Of a stretch of 64,000 nt of DNA, positions 41,641 through 53,731 are shown piece by piece. The notes under the pieces were generated by a model, which worked only from the letters and a program-made list of their open reading frames with translations, was not told the origin of the DNA and ran no database searches. The DNA is from Pseudeuparius sepicola. Taxonomy: Eukaryota > Arthropoda > Insecta > Coleoptera > Anthribidae. The stretch lies in the NCBI GenBank assembly GCA_963920635.1, contig OY987298.1:18075647-18139646 (forward strand). The letters are read 5' to 3'. A program made the translations under genes and the position numbers. The stretch's first letter is position 1; each line of letters starts with the position of its first letter.

Positions 41641-42640
41641 TAGTGGTTGTCGAATTTGCATGAAAAAAATTTGTGTGAAAATTATGTGTTTTTTACTACC
41701 CAATAATGGCTTTCAGGCTGCGGCCATGGAGGCAATGTCTGAGAAGCATGATTATGAGCGAAATAAAAAGTTTAAATTATGAAAATATTTGTTAATAATA
41801 GTTAAAATAGTCCTCAAGTTGTGTGAATTTCAGATGATAGAACTTGTCAGGAAAAAATCAATACTACGGCAGAGCGCCCATAATCGGCCGCCGTAGGGCT
41901 CCGCATCATAAACCCTCTAAAGGGGCCATTTACCGCAAAGGATTGCTTCAAGAATTTTGTCTGAAGTTTTAAACGTGGGAATATGTCGCGTATTTAGTTT
42001 TTCTACATAGATGATTTTAATTTGGTCTGTAGTACCATGATTGTTTAAATCTAAAAAATAACTTATTATTTGTTACATGAGTAGTACCATGATGGTTTAA
42101 ATCTAAAAATAACTTGTTTATTATTAATGAGTAGCACCGTGATTAAATCTAAAAAATAACTTTATATAGCTAACGCCCTCTGGGTGCCAGCGTCTGCTTT
42201 ACTAGTCGAGAAATTTTAACCGTTACTAATGGCGGGTGGCTTTCTATTGAGACTATTCGAGCGCCGGTATTTTGTATTCTTTTTTCTTCCTCGGTCCGCC
42301 AGATGGGTCTAGTGTGCAACTTCCCGACACGAGCTTGTTTGAAATAGATAAGTTCTTGTCCTGGACCTCTCAACGGTCGAGCTGGGGTTCAAAAGGTACA
42401 GCACTATTAGATATTAGTCAGTTATCAAGGAACCCCAATCAGCTCCCCGCCCCTTCTCCGTCACAATTCCGTCCGATCTGTACAGTTCCGGAAGGAATGG
42501 TCTGTCGGTTGGGGAACCGCCACCCTTTTTTTGGGTGGCGGTGGTGGTTATTAAAAGCTCGAACCCCCCGCGCGAGGCTCGGCAATAATGTATCTGCTAG
42601 ATCCAGCTCTATGTTAAAAATGTTCGATCTAATGAAGTAA
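41641..42640 (+). other. Arm segment with decayed ORF copy and GC-richer block
   Basis: About 41712-41780 is a decayed copy of the 33-aa ORF. 42170-42640 is GC-richer and open on both strands (122 codons plus, 67 codons minus); a CCGCCACCC/GGGTGGCGG hairpin lies at 42517-42543. The open frame repeats in the other arm, but arm identity makes that uninformative. I do not call a gene here. Confidence 0.4.
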
Positions 42641-42900
42641 ACATTTTTGCAGTCCTATTGGACTCTAAGTATATCCTGACTCGAAATATAACAGTCACAT
42701 TCAAACAGAATTATGCAATAACTTTTTTGAATATCCATGTTTATCATCCGGTATATTGTCCGGATGCGGCACGTGCCAAGCAGAGGATATTACCTAGACC
42801 CATAGACCTTACTCTCCCTTCAAGATTTATGACTTGGCAATTATAGCTTCTTCGGTACAATAAGGTACGTAATAAATATTCTTGGCGATAAAAACCTTAA

Positions 42901-43120
42901 CACGTTGAGTGTCGAACTTGCCCAACGCGCCATGTGCATATTCAGGCAGCGCTTTATGTCAGGCTGCGTAATGTACATATGTACCGTGCAGGAATCTGAT
43001 GGTGCGGCATGGAATTAACACCATCTTAGTTGGTGATATCTTACTATTTTGATTTTTGTTAGATATTAGCTGTGGTAATATAAATAACTAAATACAGGGA
43101 AATAAATGAACTGCGGTGGT
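42901..43120 (+). repeat. piggyBac-like terminus in the left arm
   Basis: TTAA at 42897-42900 followed by CACGTTGAGTGTCGAACTTG. Downstream CAGCGCTTTATGTCAG, CTGCGTAATGT and ACACCATCTTAGTTGGTGAT match 45820-45950 of the piggyBac element closely. There is no second end, so it is a solo, older terminus carried inside the arm. The mirror copy is at 50920-51137. Confidence 0.75.
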
Positions 43121-43508
43121 GGTTAAAAAAGCACGAACCCATCGCGCGAGGCTCGGCAATAATGTATCTGCTAGATCCAGCTCTATGTTAAAAATGTTCG
43201 ATCTTATTATTTTGTCAGTTTAGAAATCCTACTCTCCATTCAATATTAAAAACTTGATTTTCAAACAAATTATAAAAGGAGCGTGCACGCTTAGATTCCC
43301 TGACTTAGAATAAAATTTAAAAGATTTGTTATACAATTTCGAATCTGACGCTGAACTTAATCTACTTGAAGTATTTTTTCAAAATATGAAGATAGTCAAA
43401 TTCTAAACACATTTGCAAGTGATCATCACATGTTTGAATACACAATGTATTATTTCAAATGTTGGATCTAATATAATAAAGTAAAAATTTTGACAGTTTA
43501 CCTAATAG

Positions 43509-43768
43509 CACAGAATAAATAGCTTTGCAACAGAAGCCTCCTTACGGACATGTATCAAAAATAAGCGAGTCTCCATTTCAATTTACAGAAAGACAAACAG
43601 TATATTAATCATAAATTTGGTTCTAATACAATCTCTTTGCTATGTAGATTAACGTAAAATCGAATAAAATGCAAATTATTCATGACTTTAGAAGATATTT
43701 CGCTAAAAAGCGAGTCTCCTTTTGACACATGTCGCTAAGAAATTGTCTGTATTACTCGTTAGTCTGTG
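43509..43768. mobile_element. MITE with 7-bp target duplication, copy 2
   Basis: Same family as 31710-31972 (CACAGAATAAATAGCT end). Flanked by CTAATAG at 43502-43508 and 43769-43775. The mirror site in the right arm (50497-50529) keeps the same duplication but only 33 bp of the element. Confidence 0.85.
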
Positions 43769-45395
43769 CTAATAGGACCTCCCAACTCGATAATCCAGCT
43801 ATAAAAGTCGCATTCAGGATTATGCTTTTTCAATATCCAGGTATATCATCGCGGCACGTGCCGCAGAGGGTATTAGACCTATAGACCTGTAATTATTATT
43901 CTCACTTCAAGATTTATGACTTAGCAATTACAGCTTCTTCGGTACAATAAGGTATAATAACGTATTCGAAGTTCTCGGATTGTAGCACCGTGTATGTTTA
44001 ACATTAATAGGAAACTTAGCATAATAAAATACAGTAAAATTTTTTAATTATTTATTAATGAAAAATATTCTTATTCTAATTTTGTCTCATATACAAGAGG
44101 ATTGAAGCAAACTTTAATTTTAGAATCTATGCAATTTGAGTTCGATGTTGTCGATATTTATAATCGAATTTAAATAATTACAACCTATTAAGTCTCACAC
44201 ATCACAAGTTTTACACAATTTGTATGCAAAACCTTGTATGAATGTATGCAAAACATTGAAAGTCGCAAAAATTGGACGCAACTCGCAAGCAACGCAAGAT
44301 GTATGCAAATCCTTGAGAGACGCAAAAATTGGACTCGCAAGCTGTATATATAGTACGCAATTAAAAGACATTTGACCTACCTTGAAAGCTAATGGACATT
44401 TTTTCGACTTTTAAGTGTTAACTACTATAGTTACTTTTCGAAAGAGAGAGTACCTGCGAGCTATTTCAACAAACTGAGCGGTATAATACATGTAAAAAAT
44501 TATAAGTTAAAGTTTAAGCTTAGGAATCATTCATAATATAGCAATTTTCCGATTATGAATTCATACTTGCAAAAACATCTTAGTTTGAGGGAAGAGTCGC
44601 GTATAAACATAATAAGTACCACATACCCACCAAATATTTCACCAAAATTGTCATATTTTCTCACCTGTTGTGTGGAGAAATAAACAAAACATCATAGCCT
44701 CAAGGGAGCCGAAGACCCTGTGTAATTTCTGAAACTAAGTGCCATCAAAGTTTTCTTCTTCTTAAAATAAGCTACGTTTTTGCTAAATTTGTTTTTTATA
44801 TTGTGCCGATTTGCAGCATCACTTAGCTGTCTACTGACACATCTTTACGTTTTAGGACGCAAAATCGAGGTACTAAAAAATCATCCTGTATAGAAAAGTT
44901 GATCGGTTAAAGTTACAAAAACAGATTCTAAAAACAATAATATGAATGTTACACATCCAGATCCTGACGTTTCAAAACTTAAACAGACGTTAAACAAAAA
45001 TTGAAATGAGTTTCTATAGTCTACTTGTCTTGGAAATTTGTAAATAATAGTAAAATCTTTTTTCATCCTAGGCGTTTGTAAGGCAAAATACTAACCATAC
45101 AGTATGCGCAGGGAAAATGTGAGACCTGTCATACCTAGAATATATGTTTTATGGTAGAATTGTGGTGTATTTAACTTATTCGTTTCCCAAAGCACCACAT
45201 GTTTCATATAAGCTGGCGGTACAACTTTTTGATGCAGGTGAAAGCGACGTTAATCTAGAACGATCCAATTGCTATTGTATTATTTTTTGGACAAAATTTA
45301 TGACGGCTTTACACTATCAGGTGAAGGGTACCCCTTCAGACGTATTGCCCACCATAAAGCATGTCACAAAAGTATATTGTCCGTTTTAGAAAGTC

Positions 45396-45760
45396 CAAAC
45401 ATCCCCAAAGCGAGCTGTTTAAATATTAAATCATTTAGAATATACAGGCAATTTGTAGATATACATGTATCCATTTTCCCTTAACTCGAGGTGCTTAGGT
45501 ATAAACTTCAATAACTCTATGCAAAAAAACATGTATATTTGCTACATATGCAGCATTTCGTACTCTAACTCGAGGTAATTATAAGACATATTTTTATTAA
45601 GATAGAAATGAACCCTACAGAAAAATTTAGAACAAAATTCCTAAAATATAAACTAACCTCAGATGCTTTTAACAGAAAAAATCTTTGCTGTGTAGAAGAA
45701 GTTGTAACAAACAACATACTTATAAAATATACTCTCAATTCATACAAAACCATCTATTTT
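45396..45760 (+). other. Single-copy spacer at the palindrome axis
   Basis: Sequence without a partner in the opposite arm, running up to the TTAA where piggyBac inserted. AT-rich with no convincing ORF. Confidence 0.6.
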
Positions 45761-45764
45761 TTAA

Positions 45765-48101
45765 CATGTTGACTGTCATGTGCATATATGCACAGACAAC
45801 TTGCACGCCATTTGTATATTCACAGCGCTTTATGTCAGACCGCGTAATGTGCATACCGTGCATTTCTTATGGGGAATCTGTTGACATGTGATTAACATCA
45901 TCTTAGTTGGTCTCGTGATATCTTACCATTTACGTTTTTGTTACAAATTTTAAACTTTTAATTTCAGTCTATAAGATATTTATTCTTGTAAATAACTAAA
46001 TACAGGAAAATAAATGTACTGCAATATTCCCCTTTCAAGTTATATTTTCTGTCGACAAGTTTTATGCAAAAGTAAATAATGTTGGCAACAAAAAATGGCT
46101 TTTCTGGTAACAAAAAATGTTTTTCTACATAGATTGACATAGAAATATACCTACTGTATACAAACAAAAAGATTATTTTAATTTTGAATTGTGAACAGTA
46201 AAAACACATTCCACACAAATCGCTGGACTTTCTGAACAAGCTGGACGTACGTAGAGAGAACTTGCTTACTGTGAGCTATAGCGTATTTTCTGTCATGGTC
46301 TTTTGCATGCTTTTTAACAAAACTTACATCGGTGTCTATTTTCTGATGTCTGCATTTTATGATCTGTATTGTTTTCTTCTGGGATCGGTTGTTTATTACT
46401 CTCCAATAATAGCATGCAAAGTATTTCTCTAAAAGTTGTAATCTGCATAGATGAATTGTTAACAACTTTGTACAAATGCCAAGCATTTACCAGCGATATT
46501 TCTGTCAATACCTCTACGGCTATCTTACGAAACCATTTTACCGACCTATGCAATGAAGTAGAATATGAAGACATTTGGTCAGCCACATATATGTATGGTT
46601 TTGCAGAATTATAGGCACAAATAGCTGTTGCCTTCATTGGGATACCTTCTCTGGCAGGAGCTTCTGTTAATTCATCACCATTATTAGCTACTGGCATGCC
46701 ATCTGTTTTCTCAAATCCACAATAAACTTTTAGATGATATGTGTAACCACCTTTTATGCACAATTTAAAAACTTTAAAGTTAAACTTGTGTCTCTTTCCT
46801 TTCACATATTGTTTGAAAGATATTGGATCACGGAACGGTACCATGCTTTCATCAATACAAACATTTTCTGCAGGAACCATACAAACTTTAATGTTTTTAT
46901 TTATAACGTCGATAAGTGGTTGTATTTTATAAAGTCTGTCTGCAGGAGGACATTCTTTATTGTTTGAAAAATGCCACATTTACAATAGTATTTCAAAACG
47001 ATTTCTTGGTATCTGTTTCGAAATTTGATTTGCATAAAGAGCAGATCGACTCCAGTAATCTTTCAAAGTAGGTTTTCGGTCCAGTCCCATCCAAATAATT
47101 ATTCCCAGAAACATTTTCATTTCAGCTGCATTCGTAGGTATCCAGTTATTGAGTCTTGATTTTCTTCCTATACTGTTATCAACAATTTTCTCGACAATCT
47201 TCTGCTCGGCATAGATATTAGTTTGTTGCGCCATTAACTCAAAAACTTCTTCAGTCGCAATTTTTAAGAAACAATCCAATTCGTTAAGACCTCTAAGTTC
47301 CTTTTTAAGATCTACAGGTATATCGACAGGTACATCAAATGCAAAATCTTAAAATTTTCTTTCAATGGGTCCCCAGCTGGCTACGTTCGGTATATCATCA
47401 ATATCCTCGGTATCGGAGAGAGAACTTGAATCTGAGCTACTGCTACTTACTGTATTTGAAGTTAAAGGAACGGATTGCCTAATATCAACTTTCTGTTTCT
47501 TTCTTTCTTGGTACTTGTTGCCCTGACTCTGAACCACTACTTTCACTTTCTTGCACATATTCCGGATCGCCATCAGAGTCGGCGGCAAACGGCTCTTCAT
47601 CACTTATGTCACAGTCCTTCAAACATTATTCCATTAGTACTTCTAACCTTCTTATTTTCTTTTCTTGACTTGCGAGCGACATGACCACTACCAATAAGTT
47701 ATTAGTAACTAATAACTGCCGATAGAACCAACAATACGACGATTTTACTGACAACAATACGACGATTTTACTGTCACGTGTAAACGTCAAACACACGTCT
47801 ATACAGCTCACGCTAACAGCCCACTCTGACTTGGCGCAATCGTTGAAGGTCGTCAACGGTATTGACGACAGGGCTGTACTTTACCTGTTTACAAGGTGTA
47901 TTTGAAATTTGAAATGATTTAATCAGGCGCCATGTGCATATATTTTATGCACACTTCTATTGCATACTATAAGTATAAATTTGTATTCAGTCTTAAACTA
48001 TTTTGCTCCCAAAACGTAAAAATAAATAAAATTTTCAATAAAACTACGAGTACTTCGGCGCAGCGGACCCGATCACGAAATTCGCTTTGGCAGTCAACAT
48101 G
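45765..48101 (-). mobile_element. piggyBac-family element
   Basis: TTAA target at 45761-45764 and 48102-48105. Terminal repeats CATGTTGACTGTCA and, inverted from the right, CATGTTGACTGCCA. One transposase gene lies on the minus strand. It lies at the axis of the giant palindrome and has no partner copy, so it inserted after the palindrome formed, or into its loop. Confidence 0.92.
46173..47682 (-). pseudogene. piggyBac transposase, decayed
   Basis: Likely start MSLASQEKKIRRLEVLME at 47682. The acidic N-terminus follows (ISDEEPFAADSDGDPEYVQE). Breaks: TAA 47626-47628, a frameshift near 47510, stop 47349-47351, stop 46980-46982, and C-terminal frameshifts. The domain shows KMFLGIIIWMGLDRKPTLKD and the first catalytic Asp in VCIDESMVPFRDP. 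The segment with the second catalytic Asp (usually in a TDNFY motif) is deleted near 46690, and the third lies in VADQMSSY. The Cys-rich C-terminus is only partly readable (HRCKFC, CVECVF). It cannot be active. Confidence 0.9.
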
Positions 48102-48141
48102 TTAAAAAATAATGGATGTGACTTTCTAAAACGGACAATAA

Positions 48142-48177
48142 TATCAAAGTCTAGAGAATACTCTCTAGACTTTGATA
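48142..48177. repeat. Perfect 16-bp hairpin, right arm only
   Basis: TATCAAAGTCTAGAGA, loop ATAC, then the exact inverse TCTCTAGACTTTGATA. The left arm lacks it. Confidence 0.9.
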
Positions 48178-48644
48178 ATATGTCTACTTTTGTTAACTAG
48201 GGGTCAATACGTCTGAAGCGATACCCCCTTTTTACCTAATAGTGTAAAGCCGTCGGTATCATAGATTTTGTCCAAAAATAATACAATAGCAATTGGATCG
48301 TTCTAGATTAGCAAATGCCGCTTTCACCTACTTCAAAAAGTTGTAATATACAGGGTACCGCCAGCGTGTGACAAGAAATATGAGTTTAAAACATGTGGTG
48401 CTTTGGAAAGCGATGGAAAATTACCGTGCTTAACAAGTGGGTCAATCTCACGAAAATACACCTTTTTAATTCTACCATAAAACATATATTCTAGGTATTT
48501 TACGATGGGTCTCACATTTTACCTGTTTTATTGCGGGTTAGAAATACTTCTGTATGGTTAGAATTTTGCCGGATTTTACGAACGGCTAGGATGAAAAAAT
48601 AAAGATTTTACAAGTATTATTTACAAAATTTCCATAATATGTTG

Positions 48645-48966
48645 TAAAAGAGAGACACATATAATTCAGTTGTTCTCTACAACAGTCTAAATAATGAAAT
48701 AAAAATAAGCGGATCCACATTCATGTTCAAACAAAAACTTAAAAGACATCTTTTGAAAGCGCAAACCTCTTGGTTCTCACTACATCATTATCTATGCAGA
48801 CACATTGAATTTATAACGAATTTACCTTTACTTAATTAATAAGAATGTTTCATAGTTTTATACCTGTTTAAGTTAATTTAATATTATCATGTATTGGGGT
48901 TAGACGTAAGAGTAGCATCATGCTAAATCTCATCCCCTAATCTAGTAAGTAGTTTATTATTATTAT
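48645..48966 (+). mobile_element. LINE 3' end inserted in the right arm
   Basis: Absent from the left arm, whose sequence continues directly from ATTTCCA to AAGTAGACTATAG. The insert reads SLNNEIKISGSTFMFKQKLK then RHLLKAQTS, the standard C-terminal tail of APE-type LINE ORFs, then about 130 bp of 3' UTR and a (TTA)n tail. It is a 5'-truncated insertion younger than the arm duplication. Confidence 0.7.
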
Positions 48967-50496
48967 TAAGTAGACTATAGAAACTCGTTACAATTTTTGT
49001 TAAGGCCGCTCCGGCGGTTGGTCCTGTACTTAAAAAAGTATATTGGATTTATACACTGGGCTCGTCGAATGGCACACAAGTAGAAACTATCCGAACTGAA
49101 TAACAATAGTCTGTACTATCTGTTAATGAATGCCATCTTCTATCTGAATGTGGTTCTTGATTCTGAAATAAAATGCATAGACAATAGATCTTTCTAGAGA
49201 AAAACATAAGTATAATTTGGGAACTATTAACAGAAATCTGTATACGGGAAAGAGCAATTCGTGGTAAATATGATAACTAATGCATAGTGAAACGTCAGGA
49301 TCTGGATGTGTAACATTCATATTATTGTTTTTAGAATCTGTTTTTGTAACTTTAACCGATCAACTTTTCTATACAGGATGATTTTTTAGTACCTCGATTT
49401 TGCGTCCTAAAACGTAAAGATGTGTCAGTAGACAGCTAAGTGATGCTGCAAATCGGCACAATATAAAAAACAAATTTAGCAAAAACGTAGCTTATTTTAA
49501 GAAGAAGAAAACTTTGATGGCACTTAGTTTCAGAAATTACACAGAGTCTTCGGCTCCCTTGAGGCTATGATGTTTTGTTTATTTCTCCACACAACAGGTG
49601 AGAAAATATGACAATTTTGGTGAAATATTTGGTGGGTATGTGGTACTTATTATGTTTATACGCGACTCTTCCCTCAAACTAAGATGTTTTTGCAAGTATG
49701 AATTCATAATCGGAAAATTGCTATATTATGAATGATTCCTAAGCTTAAACTTTAACTTATAATTTTTTACATGTATTATACCGCTCAGTTTGTTGAAATA
49801 GCTCGCAGGTACTCTCTCTTTCGAAAAGTAACTATAGTAGTTAACACTTAAAAGTCGAAAAAATGTCCATTAGCTTTCAAGGTAGGTCAAATGTCTTTTA
49901 ATTGCGTACTATACTATATACAGCTTGCGAGTCCAATTTTTGCGTCTCTCAAGGATTTGCATACATCTTGCGTTGCTTGCGAGTTGCGTCCAATTTTTGC
50001 GACTTTCAATGTTTTGCATACATTCATACAAGGTTTTGCATACAAATTGTGTAAAACTTGTGATGTGTGAGACTTAATAGGTTGTAATTATTTAAATTCG
50101 ATTATAAATATCGACAACATCGAACTCAAATTGCATAGATTCTAAAATTAAAGTTTGCTTCAATCCTCTTGTATATGAGACAAAATTAGAATAAGAATAT
50201 TTTTCATTAATAAATAATTAAAAAATTTTACTGTATTTTATTATGCTAAGTTTCCTATTAATGTTAAACATACACGGTGCTACAATCCTAGAACTTCGAA
50301 TACGTTATTATACCTTATTGTACCGAAGAAGCTGTAATTGCTAAGTCATAAATCTTGAAGTGAGAATAATAATTACAGGTCTATAGGTCTAATACCCTCT
50401 GCGGCACGTGCCGCGATGATATACCTGGATATTGAAAAAGCATAATCCTGAATGCGACTTTTATAGCTGGATTATCGAGTTGGGAGGTCCTATTAG

Positions 50497-50529
50497 CACA
50501 GACTAACGAGTAATACTATTTATTCTGTG
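50497..50529. mobile_element. Deleted MITE copy in the right arm
   Basis: Only 33 bp remain between the CTATTAG duplications (50490-50496, 50530-50536). Both element ends (CACAG..., ...CTGTG) are retained. It is the mirror of 43509-43768 after an internal deletion of about 230 bp. Confidence 0.85.
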
Positions 50530-50919
50530 CTATTAGGTAAACTGTCAAAATTTTTACTTTATTATATTAGATCCAACATTTGAAATAATACATTGTGTAT
50601 TCAAACATGTGATGATCACTTGCAAATGTGTTTAGAATTTGACTATCTTCATATTTTGAAAAAATACTTCAAGTAGATTAAGTTCAGCGTCAGATTCGAA
50701 ATTGTATAACAAATCTTTTAAATTTTATTCTAAGTCAGGGAATCTAAGCGTGCACGCTCCTTTTATAATTTGTTTGAAAATCAAGTTTTTAATATTGAAT
50801 GGAGAGTAGGATTTCTAAACTGACAAAATAATAAGATCGAACATTTTTAACATAGAGCTGGATCTAGCAGATACATTATTGCCGAGCCTCGCGCGATGGG
50901 TTCGTGCTTTTTTAACCAC

Positions 50920-51137
50920 CACCGCAGTTCATTTATTTCCCTGTATTTAGTTATTTATATTACCACAGCTAATATCTAACAAAAATCAAAATAGTAAGAT
51001 ATCACCAACTAAGATGGTGTTAATTCCATGCCGCACCATCAGATTCCTGCACGGTACATATGTACATTACGCAGCCTGACATAAAGCGCTGCCTGAATAT
51101 GCACATGGCGCGTTGGGCAAGTTCGACACTCAACGTG
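50920..51137 (-). repeat. piggyBac-like terminus in the right arm
   Basis: Mirror of 42901-43120, bounded by TTAA at 51138-51141. Confidence 0.75.
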
Positions 51138-52389
51138 TTAAGGTTTTTATCGCCAAGAATATTTATTACGTACCTTATTGTACCGAAGAAGCTATAATTG
51201 CCAAGTCATAAATCTTGAAGGGAGAGTAAGGTCTATGGGTCTAGGTAATATCCTCTGCTTGGCACGTGCCGCATCCGGACAATATACCGGATGATAAACA
51301 TGGATATTCAAAAAAGTTATTGCATAATTCTGTTTGAATGTGACTGTTATATTTCGAGTCAGGATATACTTAGAGTCCAATAGGACTGCAAAAATGTTTA
51401 CTTCATTAGATCGAACATTTTTAACATAGAGCTGGATCTAGCAGATACATTATTGCCGAGCCTCGCGCGGGGGGTTCGAGCTTTTAATAACCACCACCGC
51501 CACCCAAAAAAAGGGTGGCGGTTCCCCAACCGACAGACCATTCCTTCCGGAACTGTACAGATCGGACGGAATTGTGACGGAGAAGGGGCGGGGAGCTGAT
51601 TGGGGTTCCTTGATAACTGACTAATATCTAATAGTGCTGTACCTTTTGAACCCCAGCTCGACCGTTGAGAGGTCCAGGACAAGAACTTATCTATTTCAAA
51701 CAAGCTCGTGTCGGGAAGTTGCACACTAGACCCATCTGGCGGATCGAGGAAGAAAAAAGAATACAAAATACCGGCGCTCGAATAGTCTCAATAGAAAGCC
51801 ACCCGCCATTAGTAACGGTTAAAATTTCTCGACTAGTAAAGCAGACGCTGGCACCCAGAGGGCGTTAGCTATATAAAGTTATTTTTTAGATTTAATCACG
51901 GTGCTACTCATTAATAATAAACAAGTTATTTTTAGATTTAAACCATCATGGTACTACTCATGTAACAAATAATAAGTTATTTTTTAGATTTAAACAATCA
52001 TGGTACTACAGACCAAATTAAAATCATCTATGTAGAAAAACTAAATACGCGACATATTCCCACGTTTAAAACTTCAGACAAAATTCTTGAAGCAATCCTT
52101 TGCGGTAAATGGCCCCTTTAGAGGGTTTATGATGCGGAGCCCTACGGCGGCCGATTATGGGCGCTCTGCCGTAGTATTGATTTTTTCCTGACAAGTTCTA
52201 TCATCTGAAATTCACACAACTTGAGCACTATTTTAACTATTATTAACAAATATTTTCATAATTTAAACTTTTTATTTCGCTCATAATCATGCTTCTCAGA
52301 CATTGCCTCCATGGCCGCAGCCTGAAAGCCATTATTGGGTAGTAAAAACACATAATTTTCACACAAATTTTTTTCATGCAAATTCGACA

Positions 52390-52945
52390 ACCACTATCCT
52401 CTTAAGACTCTCGAATTTTTTACCTGGTCGAACCGCAGAACCAGACCCGTGCATAATATACACAAGGCGTGTTAATAGTTATCCTCTTAAAACTCTGGAA
52501 TTTTTTACTTCGCTGTTGATCGACCCGCAGCACCAGACCAATCTGTGCATAATATATATACACATGGCAGTCAACGTGTTAATATTTATCCTCTTAAAAG
52601 TCTCGAATTTTTTACTCCTCTGTTGATCGAACCGCAGCAGCAGACCAATCTGTGCATAATATATATACACAAGGCGTGTTAATATTTATCCTCTTAAAAA
52701 TCTCGAATTTTTTACTTCTCTGTTAATCGAACCGCAGCAGCAGACGAATCTATGCATAATATTATATACACATGGCAGTCAACGTGTTCATGTTTATCCT
52801 CTTAAAACTCTCGAATTTTTTACTTCTCTGTTGATCGACCCGCAGCACCAGACCAATCTGTGCATAATATATATACACATGGCAGTCAACGTGTTAATAT
52901 TTATCCTCTTAAAACTCTAGAATTTTTTACTTCTCTGTTGGTCGA
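52390..52945 (-). repeat. 108-bp tandem array in the right arm (~5 units)
   Basis: Inverse of 41197-41640 with about one extra unit. Units alternate between versions with the full CATGGCAGTCAACGTGTT junction and versions with a shortened AAGGCGTGTTAAT junction. Confidence 0.8.
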
Positions 52946-53342
52946 ACCTCTCACCCCTCAGCATCAAACCAATCGATATACCCCTCAAATCCGAAGTAAA
53001 AAACACAGACAATATTTTCTCACCCCTCGGCATCAAACCAATCGATATACCCCTCAAATCCAAAGTAAAAAACACAAACAATATTTTGGAAAAACGCATA
53101 TTCGAGAAATTTGGAGGACCGACTTGAGCAATTGCCCAATTGGATATTATGTAGAAAATTTTCTCACTGGATAATTCACTAGTCAATTTTTTATGTTTTG
53201 CTGTTTAAATTGTCAGAATATTTGTGTCCGGACATAATTGAAGCAAAATTGCCTAACAACCGGCATTGGATTGACACAAGTTTATTCAATCACACCCTCT
53301 TAGAGAAATAAAAAACACACAAACAAATAATATTTTTTATTT

Positions 53343-53444
53343 TTACAATTTTACATTTCTAAACTTTTTAGTTAGTTCATACATAATAATCAAGCGTCTC
53401 AGCTCTTCGAGTGCCTCCATATATCGCCGCAGTCTCTCGCTCAT
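53343..53444 (-). CDS. 33-aa ORF (right arm)
   Basis: Mirror of 40700-40801, overlapping the 96-aa frame by ATGA in the same way. Confidence 0.35.
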   Translation of the reverse strand: MSERLRRYMEALEELRRLIIMYELTKKFRNVKL

Positions 53445-53731
53445 GCTTCAGAAAATATAATATTTGTAGTCTTGCCGACGGGCCCCAAGCTTGTTAAAAA
53501 ATACCTTTTGTCGTCACCATTCAATTCGTCAATTCGCTCTCGAGTTAATTGCTCCGTAAAACGCTGAGGCAGGATAGTCTTGAAGTCGGCAAATTCCGCC
53601 ACTACCTTTTCCCCAAACTTGGTATTTATTCTCTTAAAACACTGGATCTCAAATTTTTTATTTACTTCCAAATCTCGAACATTCACCAGATTTTTCACCA
53701 GCAAATTGTTTAAACTATTTAAGAAGGACAT
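53441..53731 (-). CDS. 96-aa hypothetical protein (right arm)
   Basis: Mirror of 40413-40703 with one residue changed (LTSLGPVGKT versus LTSLGSVGKT). The ATG at 53731 is chosen because the left arm has the same start; upstream the frame stays open for 44 codons through non-conserved arm sequence. Confidence 0.55.
   Translation of the reverse strand: MSFLNSLNNLLVKNLVNVRDLEVNKKFEIQCFKRINTKFGEKVVAEFADFKTILPQRFTEQLTRERIDELNGDDKRYFLTSLGPVGKTTNIIFSEA

Larger units (their letters stand above)
40175..45395 (+). repeat. Left arm of the giant palindrome
   Basis: Order from the end: an 80-bp unit (TTTTGACCGTCTCCCCACTC...AAATAGGAGAGG) present twice here and once in the right arm; the 96-aa/33-aa ORF pair; a 75-bp duplication (GGGGTATATCGATTGGTTTG); the 108-bp tandem array; a moderately GC-rich block (42170-42640); a piggyBac-like end; a diverged duplicate of the preceding block carrying a MITE; then AT-rich sequence to 45395. 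43769-45395 has no coding potential that I can support. Confidence 0.85.

Noticed and set aside
42272..42640. 122-codon ORF present in both palindrome arms
   Set aside because: The arms are nearly identical, so conservation carries no information. An antisense frame overlaps it and the product has no recognisable features.
46178..46486. 102-codon ORF at the end of the piggyBac gene
   Set aside because: Mostly an out-of-frame reading of the C-terminal transposase region. Only a short part reflects the true frame after a frameshift.
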